A DNA stretch of 64,000 bases from Tetrapyrgos nigripes. Taxonomy: Eukaryota; Basidiomycota; Agaricomycetes; Agaricales; Campanellaceae. The stretch lies in assembly GCA_013368315.1 (NCBI GenBank), contig JAACJM010000050.1:248001-312000 (forward strand). The letters run 5' to 3'. Of this stretch, positions 1 to 10,621 are shown piece by piece. Within the stretch, counting starts at the first letter, position 1; every line of letters starts with the position of its first letter. The translations under genes and the position numbers were made by a program. The notes under the pieces were generated by a model. It worked only from the letters and a program-made list of their open reading frames with translations, was not told where the DNA came from and did no database searches.

Positions 1-263
1 TATATCCCCTTCTTCATTTCGTTTTGGATGACTTGCCTACGAGTACGAAGGCTCCTGATCTTGACGATAGCAACACATGTGCTTTGCTCAGACCGCATAA
101 TCCCCAAGTTAATGTGACTGTGTCGGATTCTCTGATAGGTAAATACCTATCTTGGCTTGTCCGAGCTGGCTTTTTGCCTGCTCCGTCCAATCCTTCCCCA
201 GAAAAAGTCCTCCCTGATCTTGGAGCTGGTGCTTTCAAGGCAGCTGGACGAAGTGGTGCATAA
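1..263 (+). CDS. LYS2: L-2-aminoadipate reductase large subunit, C-terminal end (partial)
   Basis: The first 263 nt are an open frame running in from outside the window and ending at TAA 261-263. The residues PLLHFVLDDLPTSTKAP and the following LDDSNT are the conserved end of the short-chain-dehydrogenase-like reductase domain of fungal Lys2. The tail GKYLSWLVRAGFLPAPS also matches the usual Lys2 C-terminus. Lys2 activates alpha-aminoadipate on a carrier domain and reduces it with NADPH to the semialdehyde, the committed step of the fungal lysine pathway. Only about 87 C-terminal residues are present, so the adenylation and carrier domains cannot be assessed. No break is seen in this part. 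Confidence 0.85.
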   Translation, partial: YPLLHFVLDDLPTSTKAPDLDDSNTCALLRPHNPQVNVTVSDSLIGKYLSWLVRAGFLPAPSNPSPEKVLPDLGAGAFKAAGRSGA

Positions 264-638
264 CGGCTTGTCCTGGCACACGTAGTATGATCTAGTAGTT
301 GATGTAGAAATATAAGATAAATTGTGTACCAACTTGCAAAGTACTGTAGCTTGAATGAAAATTGCAAACCAGAGCAAGAGAACGATAGAAAGAATGACAT
401 GTGCAATAACCTATATCTACCAACTCCAAAGTCCTTGTTCGTACATCGATTTCAGAAAAGAGAGCGACAAATGCGAATAATTTACTACGAGATACAACGC
501 TTGACTAACAGAATCGAAAAATTACACACATTTCCCAATTAGAAGAAAAGATGATGGAAGAGTGCTGTAGGCGACGCAGGCCAATAACAAAGACGTATGA
601 AACAGTAAGCCAAACCAGGAAAACGCAAAGAGACCGCA
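264..638. other. convergent 3' intergenic region between LYS2 and the membrane-protein gene
   Basis: LYS2 ends at 263 on the plus strand and the next gene ends at 639 on the minus strand, so this is a shared 3' region. It is fairly AT-rich and I see no convincing coding frame, repeat or RNA gene in it. Confidence 0.6.
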
Positions 639-3006
639 TCAGGACCCAGCCTTTCTATTCCAATTCCCGTCTGAACTACCACTCCCCGGAGATATTGAGT
701 TGACGACCTCCATGAGCGAAGGTCCTGCACTATGTGACTTCCTCCAGCCCCTAGCGGTGAAAAAGTCCAAACCCGCTCCATAAGGCGAACCTGGTTCCGA
801 TGTATTAAGAAGAGAACTGGAAGCATGCGAAGGAGGTGTATAAAGAGCTGTTGTTGACGAGTCCGTGGTGATATAGTGCCCTGTCGCAGTGAAGATGGAA
901 GGCGTTGTGCCTTCTGCCGCGGTGACAACAGGTCGTACAAATCCAAAGGAACTTCTCGTGTCTAGTGTCTCCTCGCTGCCTTCGCTATTACGTCTTCTTC
1001 TGTCCCTCCCAGCTTCGACTGAATGATAGAAGTCCTCGGAACTATCATCTGTTGACACTGATGATGCGTTTCGGGACGCCATGGACATCGTCAGCGACCG
1101 GGGCGAAGACGTGGGTGAATACTCGTCGTCATCCGACATTGCATGCATGTATATCGAGATGCCGCTTTCATCCGACAAGGAGACCGAGCTCAGCGATGCA
1201 ATCTCGCTTGAAGGTAAAGGGGATGGTGATAGACTATGTCTGCTTGTACCTGTCCGCGTCCTAGCAGTACTCCGAGGTAGCGTCCCTTTACTCGTGGAGT
1301 GCTCCGCGGATCGCGCCAGATGAGGACTGGACCGTGAACGAGCTCTCACCCAACTCAACAGAGGTGTGATGATGGGTAGATGCCTTCTTCCCTCCCCCTT
1401 TATCGTGCCCGACTGCTGCCCTGTGCCCTGTATAGCCCCGTATCCCATTGCATGATGGACCGTCTCCTTCGTATTTCCTCCCTTCTCAGCAACACCGCTG
1501 GCAAATGCTTCACCCTCTTCTATCATCCTCCAAGCATCTGGAGTCTCCCCAAATTCTAATCGTCTGCCAAGCATATTCACTCCTTTTTTGTTCTGTCGCC
1601 TTTTCCACAAGAATAATGAAATAGCTGTAAGGAAAAGGAAGAAGACCAAAGTCCCAGCGGCAATACCTGCAGTTCTTTGAGTAGGTGGACTTGGTGTACG
1701 TGGGGAACCTGTGGGATCGGCAGGCTTCGCAGTATTTGACCTGGAGAACGAAGAGGAAGACAAAGAGAGAAGAATCGTCGGTCAGTCATTTGCGTCGGAA
1801 ACATAAAGGCAAAGAAATCGGCCGATAAATGAAAAGGTATACGCGAAAGAGAATGACAGCAAGTCCAAAATGGAAGACAAGCCAAGGACAAGTATGCAAA
1901 TTGATCAGGAACGAAGTAAAGGAGACTCAGCCTTCAATATGAAGGGCAAGGAACAAGGATCGCGCCTGAAGGTAAAACGGATGTAGTACTCACATTCCTC
2001 CAACCGATCCAGGGGCTCCGCCACTAAGTTCGTGACCATGATGCATAGGCTTATCTCCAGGTTCTCCAGATGCAGTATGTGCAGCATAATTCTGCTGATT
2101 ACTGAACGAGGATTGTTCAAAGAGAGTGGAAGAGGCAGACACTCGAGTTCCCGAGCTGGTTATGTAGTCCATAGTACTGTCAGCGCTAGACAGGATCGTC
2201 TGCGTCTGGCTTAGGGTAGGCCGAGGAGTTGAAGTCGAGGTCGGGTGATCACCAGATGTACTATCATCCCCTGAATCAGAGGACTCGCGCGTAGCCGTCG
2301 GTGCCGGGCCTGGCATTTCATTATTAGAGAAACTGGTTGGAGGGAGCGGGAGTAAACTGCTGGTCGAAGAAGATGGCAGGTTTGGTGGAGGCACAGGACT
2401 GGATGAAGGCACAGGTGAAGGAGTCGTCGTTGTAAGCGAGTATGATGGTGATGGAACTATCGGTGGAATGGGAGAAGGTAACGGGATCGTCGGTATTTGC
2501 GAAGGTTCAAGAGTAGGGAGGGGGACCGTAGGGAGGGGGACCATAGTGGGGATGAGAGATTCTACTAGAGAGACACCGTCATGAACGAGAGTGTCCACTA
2601 GTCCAACAACTTCGCCGACTACAGATGTTGCAACGTCTCCTACATGGCTGACAACCTCTGCTCCAGTGTCAAGAACTTCGCCGACTACAGATGTTGCAAC
2701 GTCTCCTACATGACCGACAACCTCTGCTCCAGTGTCAAGAATATCACCCACTCCATTTGCGTCATTTTGCAGGGTGTATCCTACAGCGTCCAGTAAGTCC
2801 CTTTCAGAGAGATTGTCGTCGGCAATGTTTTTGATGTTGTCATGATCTGCAGAGATAATTGTGCTTCGGGAAATGTGTCTGGATGGAATAGCAGAGTCGA
2901 AGATGGGTTGTGAAGGTAATCCTGAGCGAAAACGCGAGTTTCGTGACATCGTCTCGCTTTCCGTCTGCAAAGATGGGTGGTTGGGTTGTCCGGACGACAA
3001 CAACAA
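639..3006 (-). CDS. Ser/Thr/Pro-rich single-pass membrane protein (possible mucin-type sensor)
   Basis: Two exons read on the minus strand. The upstream exon (about 3006 to 1995) encodes a Ser/Thr/Pro-rich, low-complexity region containing a 22-residue tandem duplication (DTGAEVV.HVGDVATSVV). It ends in a GTGAGTAC donor near 1994. The downstream exon starts after a CTCCAG acceptor near 1744, where the frame joins cleanly. It carries one hydrophobic helix (AGTLVFFLFLTAISLFLW) followed by KRRQNKK, then about 310 Ser-rich cytoplasmic residues. A mucin-like outside, one helix and a basic stop-transfer is the layout of fungal Wsc/Mid2/Msb2-type surface sensors, but no family motif is recognised. 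The 5' end is unresolved: the frame is closed by TGA near 3023 and no signal peptide is visible, so a first exon further upstream (3.0-3.7 kb) is likely. Confidence 0.6.
2611..2742 (-). repeat. 66-bp tandem duplication inside the extracellular region
   Basis: Two head-to-tail copies with period 66 nt (about 2611-2676 and 2677-2742) differ at only a few bases. They encode two copies of a 22-residue unit around GAEVV.HVGDVATSVV. The period is a multiple of three, so the frame is kept. Confidence 0.85.
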
Positions 3007-3241
3007 GTTAATAAGGTTTCTTCAGCAAATGACGAACAGTTCTGAAAACAGAGATCTGCCGAGAATGATGGATGCTAGAAGATGAAAATGATGAAGGTTG
3101 GTTTGGATGTGAGGCTATGATATCTGTAAATGACGAAAGTCCTATCCCAAAAAGCGATCTGAGCTGTTATAGCAGTGCAATCCGCGGTCGTGCATCATCG
3201 ACTAGGATGGATAATAAGATGCTGCTGATGATCACTCCGAG

Positions 3242-3706
3242 TCAGAGTGCCAGTGAGTGTTCCGGACGGCACCAATCCCAGTAGTCCTGGCTCGAGAACG
3301 AGCTCTGCGCTGCCCGACTGGCAGGAGGTCTGGCAAGGAGCGCAGGAAACGCAGGAAAAGGACGTGAGGACCTGCAGGTGAGGGACGTTGCCGTTGAAAG
3401 CAAGAAAGCGATCAGCCTATCCAGTGTCCTGATAATAAGTGACATTTCAGGCACCGGGACACATTTGGCTAGATGGGGCTGGTACACGTCGCGTCCTGTG
3501 AGAATTTTGACAAGTAAAACATGTGGGATGCCACTGGATGACCACAGAAAATGCGGGTCTCGGGGGTGCATTATTGGACAGTCCTTTGCAGTAGCGCACA
3601 GTCGACTCTTGGCTTCAGCAACACCAGCGATACCCACGGCACATCTTGCTGATAATGATGCAAATCTATTTTGAGTTGGGCGCAGTGACATGATGGTCCA
3701 GGTCAC
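3242..3706 (-). other. unassigned open region upstream of the membrane-protein gene; possible 5' exon
   Basis: A 154-codon minus-strand frame occupies this interval. It includes a hydrophobic run (RLIAFLLSTATSLTC) that could act as a signal peptide, and cysteine-rich stretches occur in the neighbouring frame. The downstream Ser/Thr/Pro-rich protein lacks a visible signal peptide, so a spliced 5' exon may lie here, but no phase-consistent splice pair could be settled. It could equally be a chance frame. The rest of 3007-3830 shows nothing else. Confidence 0.25.
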
Positions 3707-3836
3707 GGCAGAAGACGCGTCAGACAGCTGCCGAAAATTCGAAGTTCACCTTGAGTTCACCTCGGTTCTGCCTCGGTTTACTCATTGGATCGAGTCTACA
3801 TGAATACTCAAACAATCTCTATGGCCTCCAGTACTC

Positions 3837-5642
3837 TCAATAAAATGCCCATGCCAACCATACCACAAGCACCGACAACACCCCAACCAAACCCGCCCCT
3901 TTCACGCTCTTCCACCTCTCCTCTGCTTCCTTCTCACCACCAATCTCCCATCTAGGTTTCCTTGCCAACCACCAAAATAACGTTGCAGGCCCAGGAAACA
4001 TTGCAATATTCTTCGTATTCCGTGTCCCGTCGACATAATAGCAACTCTCACAAGCAAGCCAGACGGAGGTAGCTATCCTTTCTTGTAACCACTTGTTATA
4101 GTCATTCGTCACGGATTCGTGTCCGACTGAACGAGCTTTGCCTTGGATGATCGGTCTAGCGAGCTGGACAGCTAGTTGGATTTGGGCTTCTATATCGAAG
4201 AGGAGGGAAGCGTGGCCTGTTGCCGCGTTAGTTCCTGCATGAACATGATAAATTAGACTCTTCTTCTTCAGGATGAATTGCTAAAAGGCTGTCTGGGCAG
4301 CATACGCACCAATGATATAGCACAAGTTGGGAAATCCAGGGAAGTTACATCCCAAATACACCATTGGTCCGCCTTGTTCATCAAAGTACTGTCGTATCGT
4401 CTTGCCCTTGCGACCTTTGATGACTAGCTGTTCAGGTTCCTGCACACGCACGGATGATCAGCTTACTGTTTCAATAAACTGACCAACGAGCATCCCGTAG
4501 CAAAAACCACTACGTCAACCGGCACTATCCTCCCGTCCTTCAGCTTGACGCTTTTCTCAGCTAGCGATTTGATGGGAGTATCTTCAAGCAAGACGTTGGC
4601 TCTATGGAAGCTTGACAGATAATCAGGATCAACGATGATTTGTTTCGCTCCAACAGCTGTAAGTCACAAAACGCAACGAAGACCAGAATTAGGGTTAGTC
4701 TGGGTTGTTAGATCTTCCTCAACTGCGATGGAAGGACACATACGGTATCGAGGTATCAGTTTGTTCCACAGGCCTCGGCTTTGATGTATGAGGCTATGCC
4801 CTGATAAGATAGAGGCATTGTAAATGACACGCATGTAAGTATCAGGATACCCACATTCCGAGCCATTTCTCTCAGACGTCGATTGGATTCTCTAAAAATG
4901 AGAAATTCAAGGTCGGCCTAAGCCTTGCATTAGAACACGAAGGACTCGAAATCTTGGCAAAAGACGTACCCGAGCCATAATGAGATTTCTGTGGCATCGC
5001 ATAACAAATGGTATGTGTCGGAATATCCATTTCGTTATTGAACGATACCGGAAGTTGTTCTTGCAGAACAACTGACAAAGGGATGTTATGTGAGGTTCCT
5101 GAAGGATGTGCTCGAGGAATAAGCCATTGTGCACTTCGAATGAGATGACGCTGGAAAGCTTGTGAGAAATGGTTGGGAAGAAGGAAAAGAGTCTGAAAGG
5201 ATTGGCTCACATTATAGATGGGTCTCTTCAGACAAAACCGGTACAATCTGTGCGCTACACCGATATTTTTAGAGAAGGTCGACGCACCGGAACATCCATT
5301 CCCGATAACTTTTTCTTAGTTCTATGTCATGCCTTCACGCTGCAGAATGCGAAAGAGGTCCCTTGAAATCAGCAAAGTTGAGACCAGAAAGACTGGTCAC
5401 TTCTTTCGGATACAAAGGAGCCATAAAGCCACCAAGACCACATATCATGAAATGTGCGTCGACAGTATTTACTTATCTCTCCCGTCTTCTCGTCTTTTGG
5501 TGTGACATGATACAGCTGCTCCGACGAATCCCATTCTGACTAGAGCACCGAGGTTTCTAGGACTGTATTCCTTGGGAGATCGTATTTGTTCCAGAGATTC
5601 TCCCAGTAGGACTTATGTAGTCGTGAAACCAGACTGACGATA
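3837..5642 (-). pseudogene. Baeyer-Villiger/FMO-type flavin monooxygenase, 5'-truncated and broken
   Basis: Minus-strand fragments follow the order of a class B flavin monooxygenase of the 4-hydroxyacetophenone monooxygenase type. In order they are YWENLWNKYDLP, then AHFMI-GLGGFMAPLYP, then FKGPLSH followed by RHDIEL. Next come a GNGCSG NADPH-binding motif (about 5287-5304), PVDVVVFATGC near 4500, and an intact end with NIAMFPGPATLFWW plus a hydrophobic C-terminal tail ending at 3837. The frame is broken repeatedly: a TAG at 5540-5542 just before SEWD, a frameshift just upstream of the AHFMI stretch, a TGA at 5335-5337 where Trp is expected, and a frame slip with missing residues just before GNGCSG. 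Short introns explain some 3' interruptions but not these. The N-terminal FAD-binding Rossmann motif is absent, and the 5' side abuts the tail of a LINE. The 3' half is better preserved, which suggests recent decay. Confidence 0.7.
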
Positions 5643-5693
5643 CCCATGTAGTAAGGAGCCGCGCCCATAGAAAATTATTAGGTAATCACCGAA

Positions 5694-5722
5694 TATTATT
5701 ATTATTATTATTATTTTTTTTG
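5694..5722 (-). repeat. A-rich (AAT)n tail at the 3' end of the LINE
   Basis: On the minus strand a run of A followed by seven or more AAT units lies about 255 nt past the stop of the LINE reading frame. Tails of this kind mark the 3' ends of target-primed non-LTR retrotransposons. It borders the truncated end of the monooxygenase pseudogene. Confidence 0.7.
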
Positions 5723-6567
5723 GAGGAGCGCTTTCTGTGGTTTGTTAAGTCCGTAGACACGACAGGCAGATAGTGGCTGCCCACTCAAACCGCGCGGTAG
5801 GTGCAAGGGACGTGGTCCTTGCTCGCAGAGACATAATCATGTAGCATAGATCCATAACCATAATTGAACCGCATGTCTTCCTCCCCGGAGAAATGCATTT
5901 ACGCACTGAGTGTGGGACTCGGTTCATACTTGCAGGCTTCACTGGGGACGTGAGATACTAGATACTTACCTATATACTTACCTTTCTCTCGTCCCTGTCC
6001 GTCGCCGCAAATCTGATTCAATACCCACTAAAACTCCGGTTAGCCCAAACCAATTGTCTGGGAGTTTGTGCTCGTCTTTTAGAAGTCCCTTCCAGGTAGA
6101 TTTGACTAGTTGCTTTGGTATGGCTTTCCTTCCATACTTTCTATTCGTCATTCTAACATCCAGTTCGAGTCTATCGTTGACCATTTTTACCCAGCGGTTT
6201 TCAACTTCTATTTCTGAGAATGCTTCGTCTTCGTTCGCAATCACCCTCTCGCAGCGTAGGATCCAAATTAGGTACGCAGATTCGGCTATGAGTATCCTCC
6301 ATAGTCGGTTGATGCTCGCGTTCCTTTTTCCGGTCTTTTCGGATTTTATACTAGACAGCCCGCAGCCGAGAATATCACCAAGCCGAGGATGGATGTCGAG
6401 GAGGTTGTCCTGACTTTTTTTAGCCCACAGCTGCTCAACTAGGGTCCAGATCCGTGCTTGACCAGGGGAGCGGCAACCGGTGAGTACGTGACTCATGTCT
6501 TCAAGTTCGTCGCAGTGTATGCACATCACTCGTTTTTTCATTTCAGCGGTTGCATTCTTTCTCTGCC

Positions 6568-7209
6568 TAGGGCTGGGCGCCGTACCCGTACATCGACGGA
6601 GTACGGGTACCGTACATACGGGTCCGTATCCGTACCGTGTCCACTCCAAGCTGAGGTTGGGACGGTACGGTATACGGTACGGTCTGACCCGTATCAGACC
6701 GTACCGAATACGGTCTTTACGACCGTGATACGGGTAGGTGACACATTAGCCTTATATGGCAAGTGTAACGCTTCCACGTGACTGTGACATCGTCCAAAAA
6801 GGGAATAGTGAGTCCCAGTGCAGGCGGGGACGACATTTTGGGTTGCCGTTGGGACTGACTGCATTGTTCTGCTTTACTCTAGGACAGAAGCTGGATCATT
6901 TCATGGGAATTTGTTGCCTCTTCTGACCCCGGTGATACCTCAATAGGAATTTTTCTCCACGTACATGCAGACCTGAGATATCAATGAAATATACTCAAGG
7001 TACGCAATTGTTTTCATGCCTGAAATTGACTGATGATGGATTTTTTATTCACTGACCGTAAGTACGGTATACGGTACGGTATACGACCCGTACCCGTACC
7101 GTCGAGGACTTTTTCTGCAAGGCATACGGTACGGGTTCGGCATGTCCGTAAAAAATACGACCGTATTTTATACGGTCGTACCCGTATACGGGTACGGTTC
7201 CCAGCCCTA
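6568..7209. mobile_element. hAT-type MITE no. 1 inserted in the LINE
   Basis: A 642-bp element bounded by terminal inverted repeats starting TAGGGCTGGG at 6568 and ending CCCAGCCCTA at 7209. The match extends inward to CCGTACCCGTA. It is flanked by a perfect 8-bp duplication, TCTCTGCC (6560-6567 and 7210-7217). Eight-bp duplications and TA(G/A)GG-type ends are characteristic of the hAT superfamily. The interior is rich in inverted copies of CGGTAC/GTATACGG-like words near both ends and shows no transposase frame, so it is non-autonomous. Confidence 0.9.
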
Positions 7210-8606
7210 TCTCTGCCAATGAGAGCCGATCATATATGCATCGTGTGCGGCCATCCACAGGAAGTATCTGGTCTTCTTGTTCAAGTCTTTGTGTCGTATC
7301 GAAGCCCAGAAGGCCGCATCAGTTGGTATGTACTCAAACTTCTGGTTTATGCAGGCTTTCACAAAGCTGATATTTGTCTTAGTCCTTGGTCGGTCCGTGG
7401 CACCGTCATTACTTTTTCGTTGGAGGATCGCTTGATACGCGAGAGCTTGGGTCATGGATTTTAATTTGGCTCCATGGACTTGTAGGGTTGGCATCGGTGT
7501 CGTGTTGATGTAACTCGGTCTGTGCTTGTCTAGTGCCAGTTTTGCCAGGGTATCCGCTCCTTCATTTCTGGCGTTACCAGCGTGTCCCTTCACCCATTTC
7601 AGGTGGGTAAGGGTTGTTCGTGCACGGAAGCTGGCTACTGTGCTTTGGACAAGGTCGGGGTTTGCTGTGGTGGTATATCCCTCATCTTCGTGTTGTTTCA
7701 TATCTCTGGTAAGCAGGTTTAAGACATATTTCGAGTCCGTCTCAATGTTTAGTTGTAGATACTGGGGGGTCGTTTCTGCCGCCACTTTCGCAGCGACAAG
7801 TTCCCCGGTTTGGTTGGACTGGGCGATGTATAGTGGCAGCTTGATTTTCCTGTTCAGATCATGGTTATCTTCAATGAAAATCCCAGCTCCCGCCCTCGCG
7901 TTCTCTTCACCGTTATTGATGCAGGATCCGTCTGTTGCTAGTGTGATCTTTGGGTTAGCCCCTTCTGGTAGTGTTTCGTGGTGTGGGATATGCGAGTTAG
8001 TCGTCGGTTTCGCTTTTTTGTCCACAAATATCCTGAAGATGTCGGATAGGTCTCCATCGGTAGTGATGGTCCGGTCAAAGGGCTCCCACCCGTCGGTGCG
8101 GGCAGCGTTGAGGAGTGCAGGGGATAACTCGTGGTCCTCTGGTAGGTCGCTCCTCGGGTCCCATTTAGAGGGTAGTGTGTCCAGCAGTTGTTGGGCTCGG
8201 ACCATACAGGCGTTTGGGTTCTGGCAGTCGTAGTGCTGGCGTATGTGGGCACAATCAGGGCAGGGGCAGTCTCGGTGGAGATTGTGCTGGGTCTGGGTGA
8301 GTACCAGCGCGAGGTCTTCCGCCTCGCCCACTGTCAGGATTTGATGTTTCGTCCTCAGGCACCGGCTCGCCTCTGAGGAGTTCAGATAGCGTATACTAGG
8401 GTCGGCTTGGCAGTGGTACCAGACTGGCATTTGTCGGAGGATGTTCCGAGAGATTGCAGTGCCTGTAACCGTTAAGCCATATTTTCGGGCAGTGTCAGTG
8501 AGTAATTTTAGTTCGGGGATTGGTTGCTTATTGGTATACGAGTTCCAGGTTTGGAGGAAGATGTTTACACGGACTCTAGGGTCAACGTTCCTTTCAGACG
8601 CTGGGA
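7210..8606 (-). CDS. LINE ORF segment: RNase H domain and flanks
   Basis: This is the middle block of the LINE polyprotein, isolated by the two nested insertions. It contains a type I RNase H fold: the first acidic motif is ATDGSC, followed by GAGIF, ETDSKYV and NEGADTLAK. This activity removes RNA from the RNA:DNA hybrid during reverse transcription. It is about 470 codons without a stop. Because the reverse transcriptase, RNase H and zinc-finger blocks are now separated, no functional product is expected. The apparent start at the 5' edge and stop at the 3' edge both come from inserted hAT terminal sequence. Confidence 0.8.
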
Positions 8607-8614
8607 CTTTCAGG

Positions 8615-9192
8615 TAAGGCTCCAACCAGTTAAATACAGTTACACCCCTGACTGTAATTTAATTGGTAACTGGTATTAATGTGTTATAATCAGTTATAAC
8701 TAGTTATTAATTGGTTCACCAGCAGCAGCTCTTTTCAGTGGAGTATTACCTTCAAATTCTTTTGCTAATGGTCTACAGCTGCAGTAAAATCTTGCTGAAG
8801 GTGCATATCATGCCTGGGCTGCCATCTAAGCTCATAGAATCAAAGGAAAACAAATTTGATAATTCTCCAAACCAAGTATTGATAGGGGTAGTGGACACTG
8901 GGCTTGCAGGTAAAATATTGCCACTTCCACAGAGGCTAGTGAAACACTGAGAACTTCCTGTAGGTGGCAAAGGTAAAGTGTGCCCAAATCTGGATTCTAA
9001 AGCTCAATCAGGACCTCCCAAACTACTACCTGAGGCTAACCAGTTATAACTGGTTATAACAGTTACAACCAGTTACTGGCCTCAGCCATAACTAGTTACA
9101 ACCAGTTACTGGCCTCAGCCATAACTAGTTAAGTAATTAACCTGTTATTAACCAGTCATAACTGTAATTAATTGTATTTGGTTGGAGCCTTA
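8615..9192. mobile_element. hAT-type MITE no. 2 inserted in the LINE
   Basis: A 578-bp element with terminal inverted repeats TAAGGCTCCAACCA (8615 onward, and the complement ending at 9192). It is flanked by the 8-bp duplication CTTTCAGG (8607-8614 and 9193-9200). The ends differ from those of MITE no. 1, so this is a separate hAT family. The interior is AT-rich with many AACTGGTTATAAC-like inverted repeats and a short direct duplication (CAGTTACTGGCCTCAGCCATAACTAG-type units near 9060-9130). No transposase frame is present. Confidence 0.9.
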
Positions 9193-9889
9193 CTTTCAGG
9201 GCAAAGAGCGCGTCAGCTACTAGGGCCCATAGTGGTCTGTTAGGTCCAAAGTTTAAGTATGATTTAAGCCACATGATTGCAATTGCTTCATTCCTTGACT
9301 CGATGTCAAGAACTTTCCTCCCTCCTTTTTGTATGGGGCCCTGTACTACGATTTTGCTGACAGGGTTTTTTTCTTTCTCGGCCCAGATGTAATTATTGAT
9401 TCGTTTGGTTAGGCGTTTTTCAATGGATTTGGGCATGCCTTGTACCTGGGTAAGGTACTGCGTCATTCCTCCTGGGAACATCTGGATGATGTGTCTTCTC
9501 CCCTCCATCATTGGCGAGCTCGATGCCCAACGTCCCAGGGTGGTATCAATTTTTTCTAGGGTTGGTGCCCATATCTGCGTGGAGCTGATATTATTTCCAT
9601 ACCAGGCACCTATTATTCGGATTGCTTCGCCGTCTTCTGCAATGTGGAGATGTGATGGTAGCAGGGAGGTAATCGGGTTAGTTTTCCTAGTGAGTATAAC
9701 CTGCTTCCGATATTCTTCACTTCCTATTGGTATGATCTCCGTTTTCGCGATATTAAATCTCGCTCTAGAGGCGAGGCACCAAGTGTCTAGGATGTGCTGT
9801 AGATCTTCAAAATCGTCGGCGGCCGAAAGGAAGGTGGTTGTATCGTCTGCGAACAGGTTCGCTATTAATCGCTCTTCTGCACCGGGGAT

Positions 9890-10621
9890 CTAATATTTAC
9901 ATGAGGCTTTTCCCAGTATTTTCGTCACTACTTGCTATAACTCTGTAGATTTTATTTGACATGTGGTATGCCAAAATGCATCTAAGGCTGAATACCAAAA
10001 ATCGCGACGTAAAATGAAGCAGAACTCGAGATAAGGCCATGTCAATTCCAATTCCGCGACAAGCTATTAGCGTGTCTAACGGTAAGTACTACCACTTCTG
10101 GTCCATTTCTCTTGGTAAAAATTTGCGTACAAGGTCTTGGAAACTATCTCAATGCATATGTTACATGTGAAACAACGAAGTGGGATAAGCTCGAAATGTT
10201 TATTAACAAACCGCGGAATGAAATGAAACGAAGTTTGTTTCTACCGGCCCTTCGATGTCCGCTTTCCTACATAACGCAGATTGGTTCAGGCTCGATGTGC
10301 TATAGTACTGTAGATTACTGAACTGTATAGAGTACATATCACCGCTAACCGCTAATGCCTTTGCTTCACGGTTTTTCTAGCCGCTATATGCCATTGACTT
10401 GCCAACCGGGATTACATAATAACTTTTTGCAGGCGCGGCGCCCTTGGCAATGGCTGTTCCGCGGCGGTGGCACTGCCCTTGTGGCCAGGTTAACGTTACT
10501 CCTCCTCCTTAAGATAACTACCAGAGTACCAATCATCTCTTTTTATACGTGTCGCAGCACTACAGTCTTTATATGGTCAGCCGTATAGACTAGGCTGCTC
10601 TTGGACACTCTTCTCACTTGC
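9890..10621. other. non-coding region between the LINE and the first DUF6533 gene
   Basis: No recognisable gene. Short frames (for example 10112-10321 on the plus strand) have no family features. The last 30-50 bases upstream of 10622 resemble the sequence upstream of the second DUF6533 gene near 15000, so they probably hold promoter sequence. Confidence 0.5.

Larger units (their letters stand above)
5694..9889 (-). mobile_element. 5'-truncated LINE (non-LTR retrotransposon) with two nested hAT insertions
   Basis: Read on the minus strand from about 9889 to 5978. The element begins within a reverse transcriptase: NLFADDTTTF around 9860 carries the catalytic FADD box. RNase H follows (ATDGSC, ETDSKYV, WVKGHAGN..NEGADTLAK at about 8000-7500). 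A C-terminal zf-RVT-like zinc motif comes next (CIHCDELEDMSHVLTGC near 6500). The frame stops at 5978, and an untranslated tail ends in A/AAT repeats. A TAG lies immediately upstream of 9889, and no endonuclease or gag-like ORF is present, so the copy is 5'-truncated. Two unrelated insertions (6568-7209 and 8615-9192) interrupt the frame. When each insertion and one target duplication are ignored, the frame is continuous for 893 codons, so the LINE was still open when hit. Confidence 0.85.

Noticed and set aside
5910..6413. 167-codon plus-strand frame
   Set aside because: Antisense shadow of the LINE zinc-finger/C-terminal region.
7033..7464. 143-codon plus-strand frame
   Set aside because: It spans the MITE terminal repeat and antisense LINE sequence, so it cannot be a native gene.
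7526..8233. 235-codon plus-strand frame
   Set aside because: It lies exactly antisense to the LINE RNase H region and has no family features; the minus strand explains it.
10112..10321. 69-codon plus-strand frame
   Set aside because: No motif, no splice continuation and low protein-like character.
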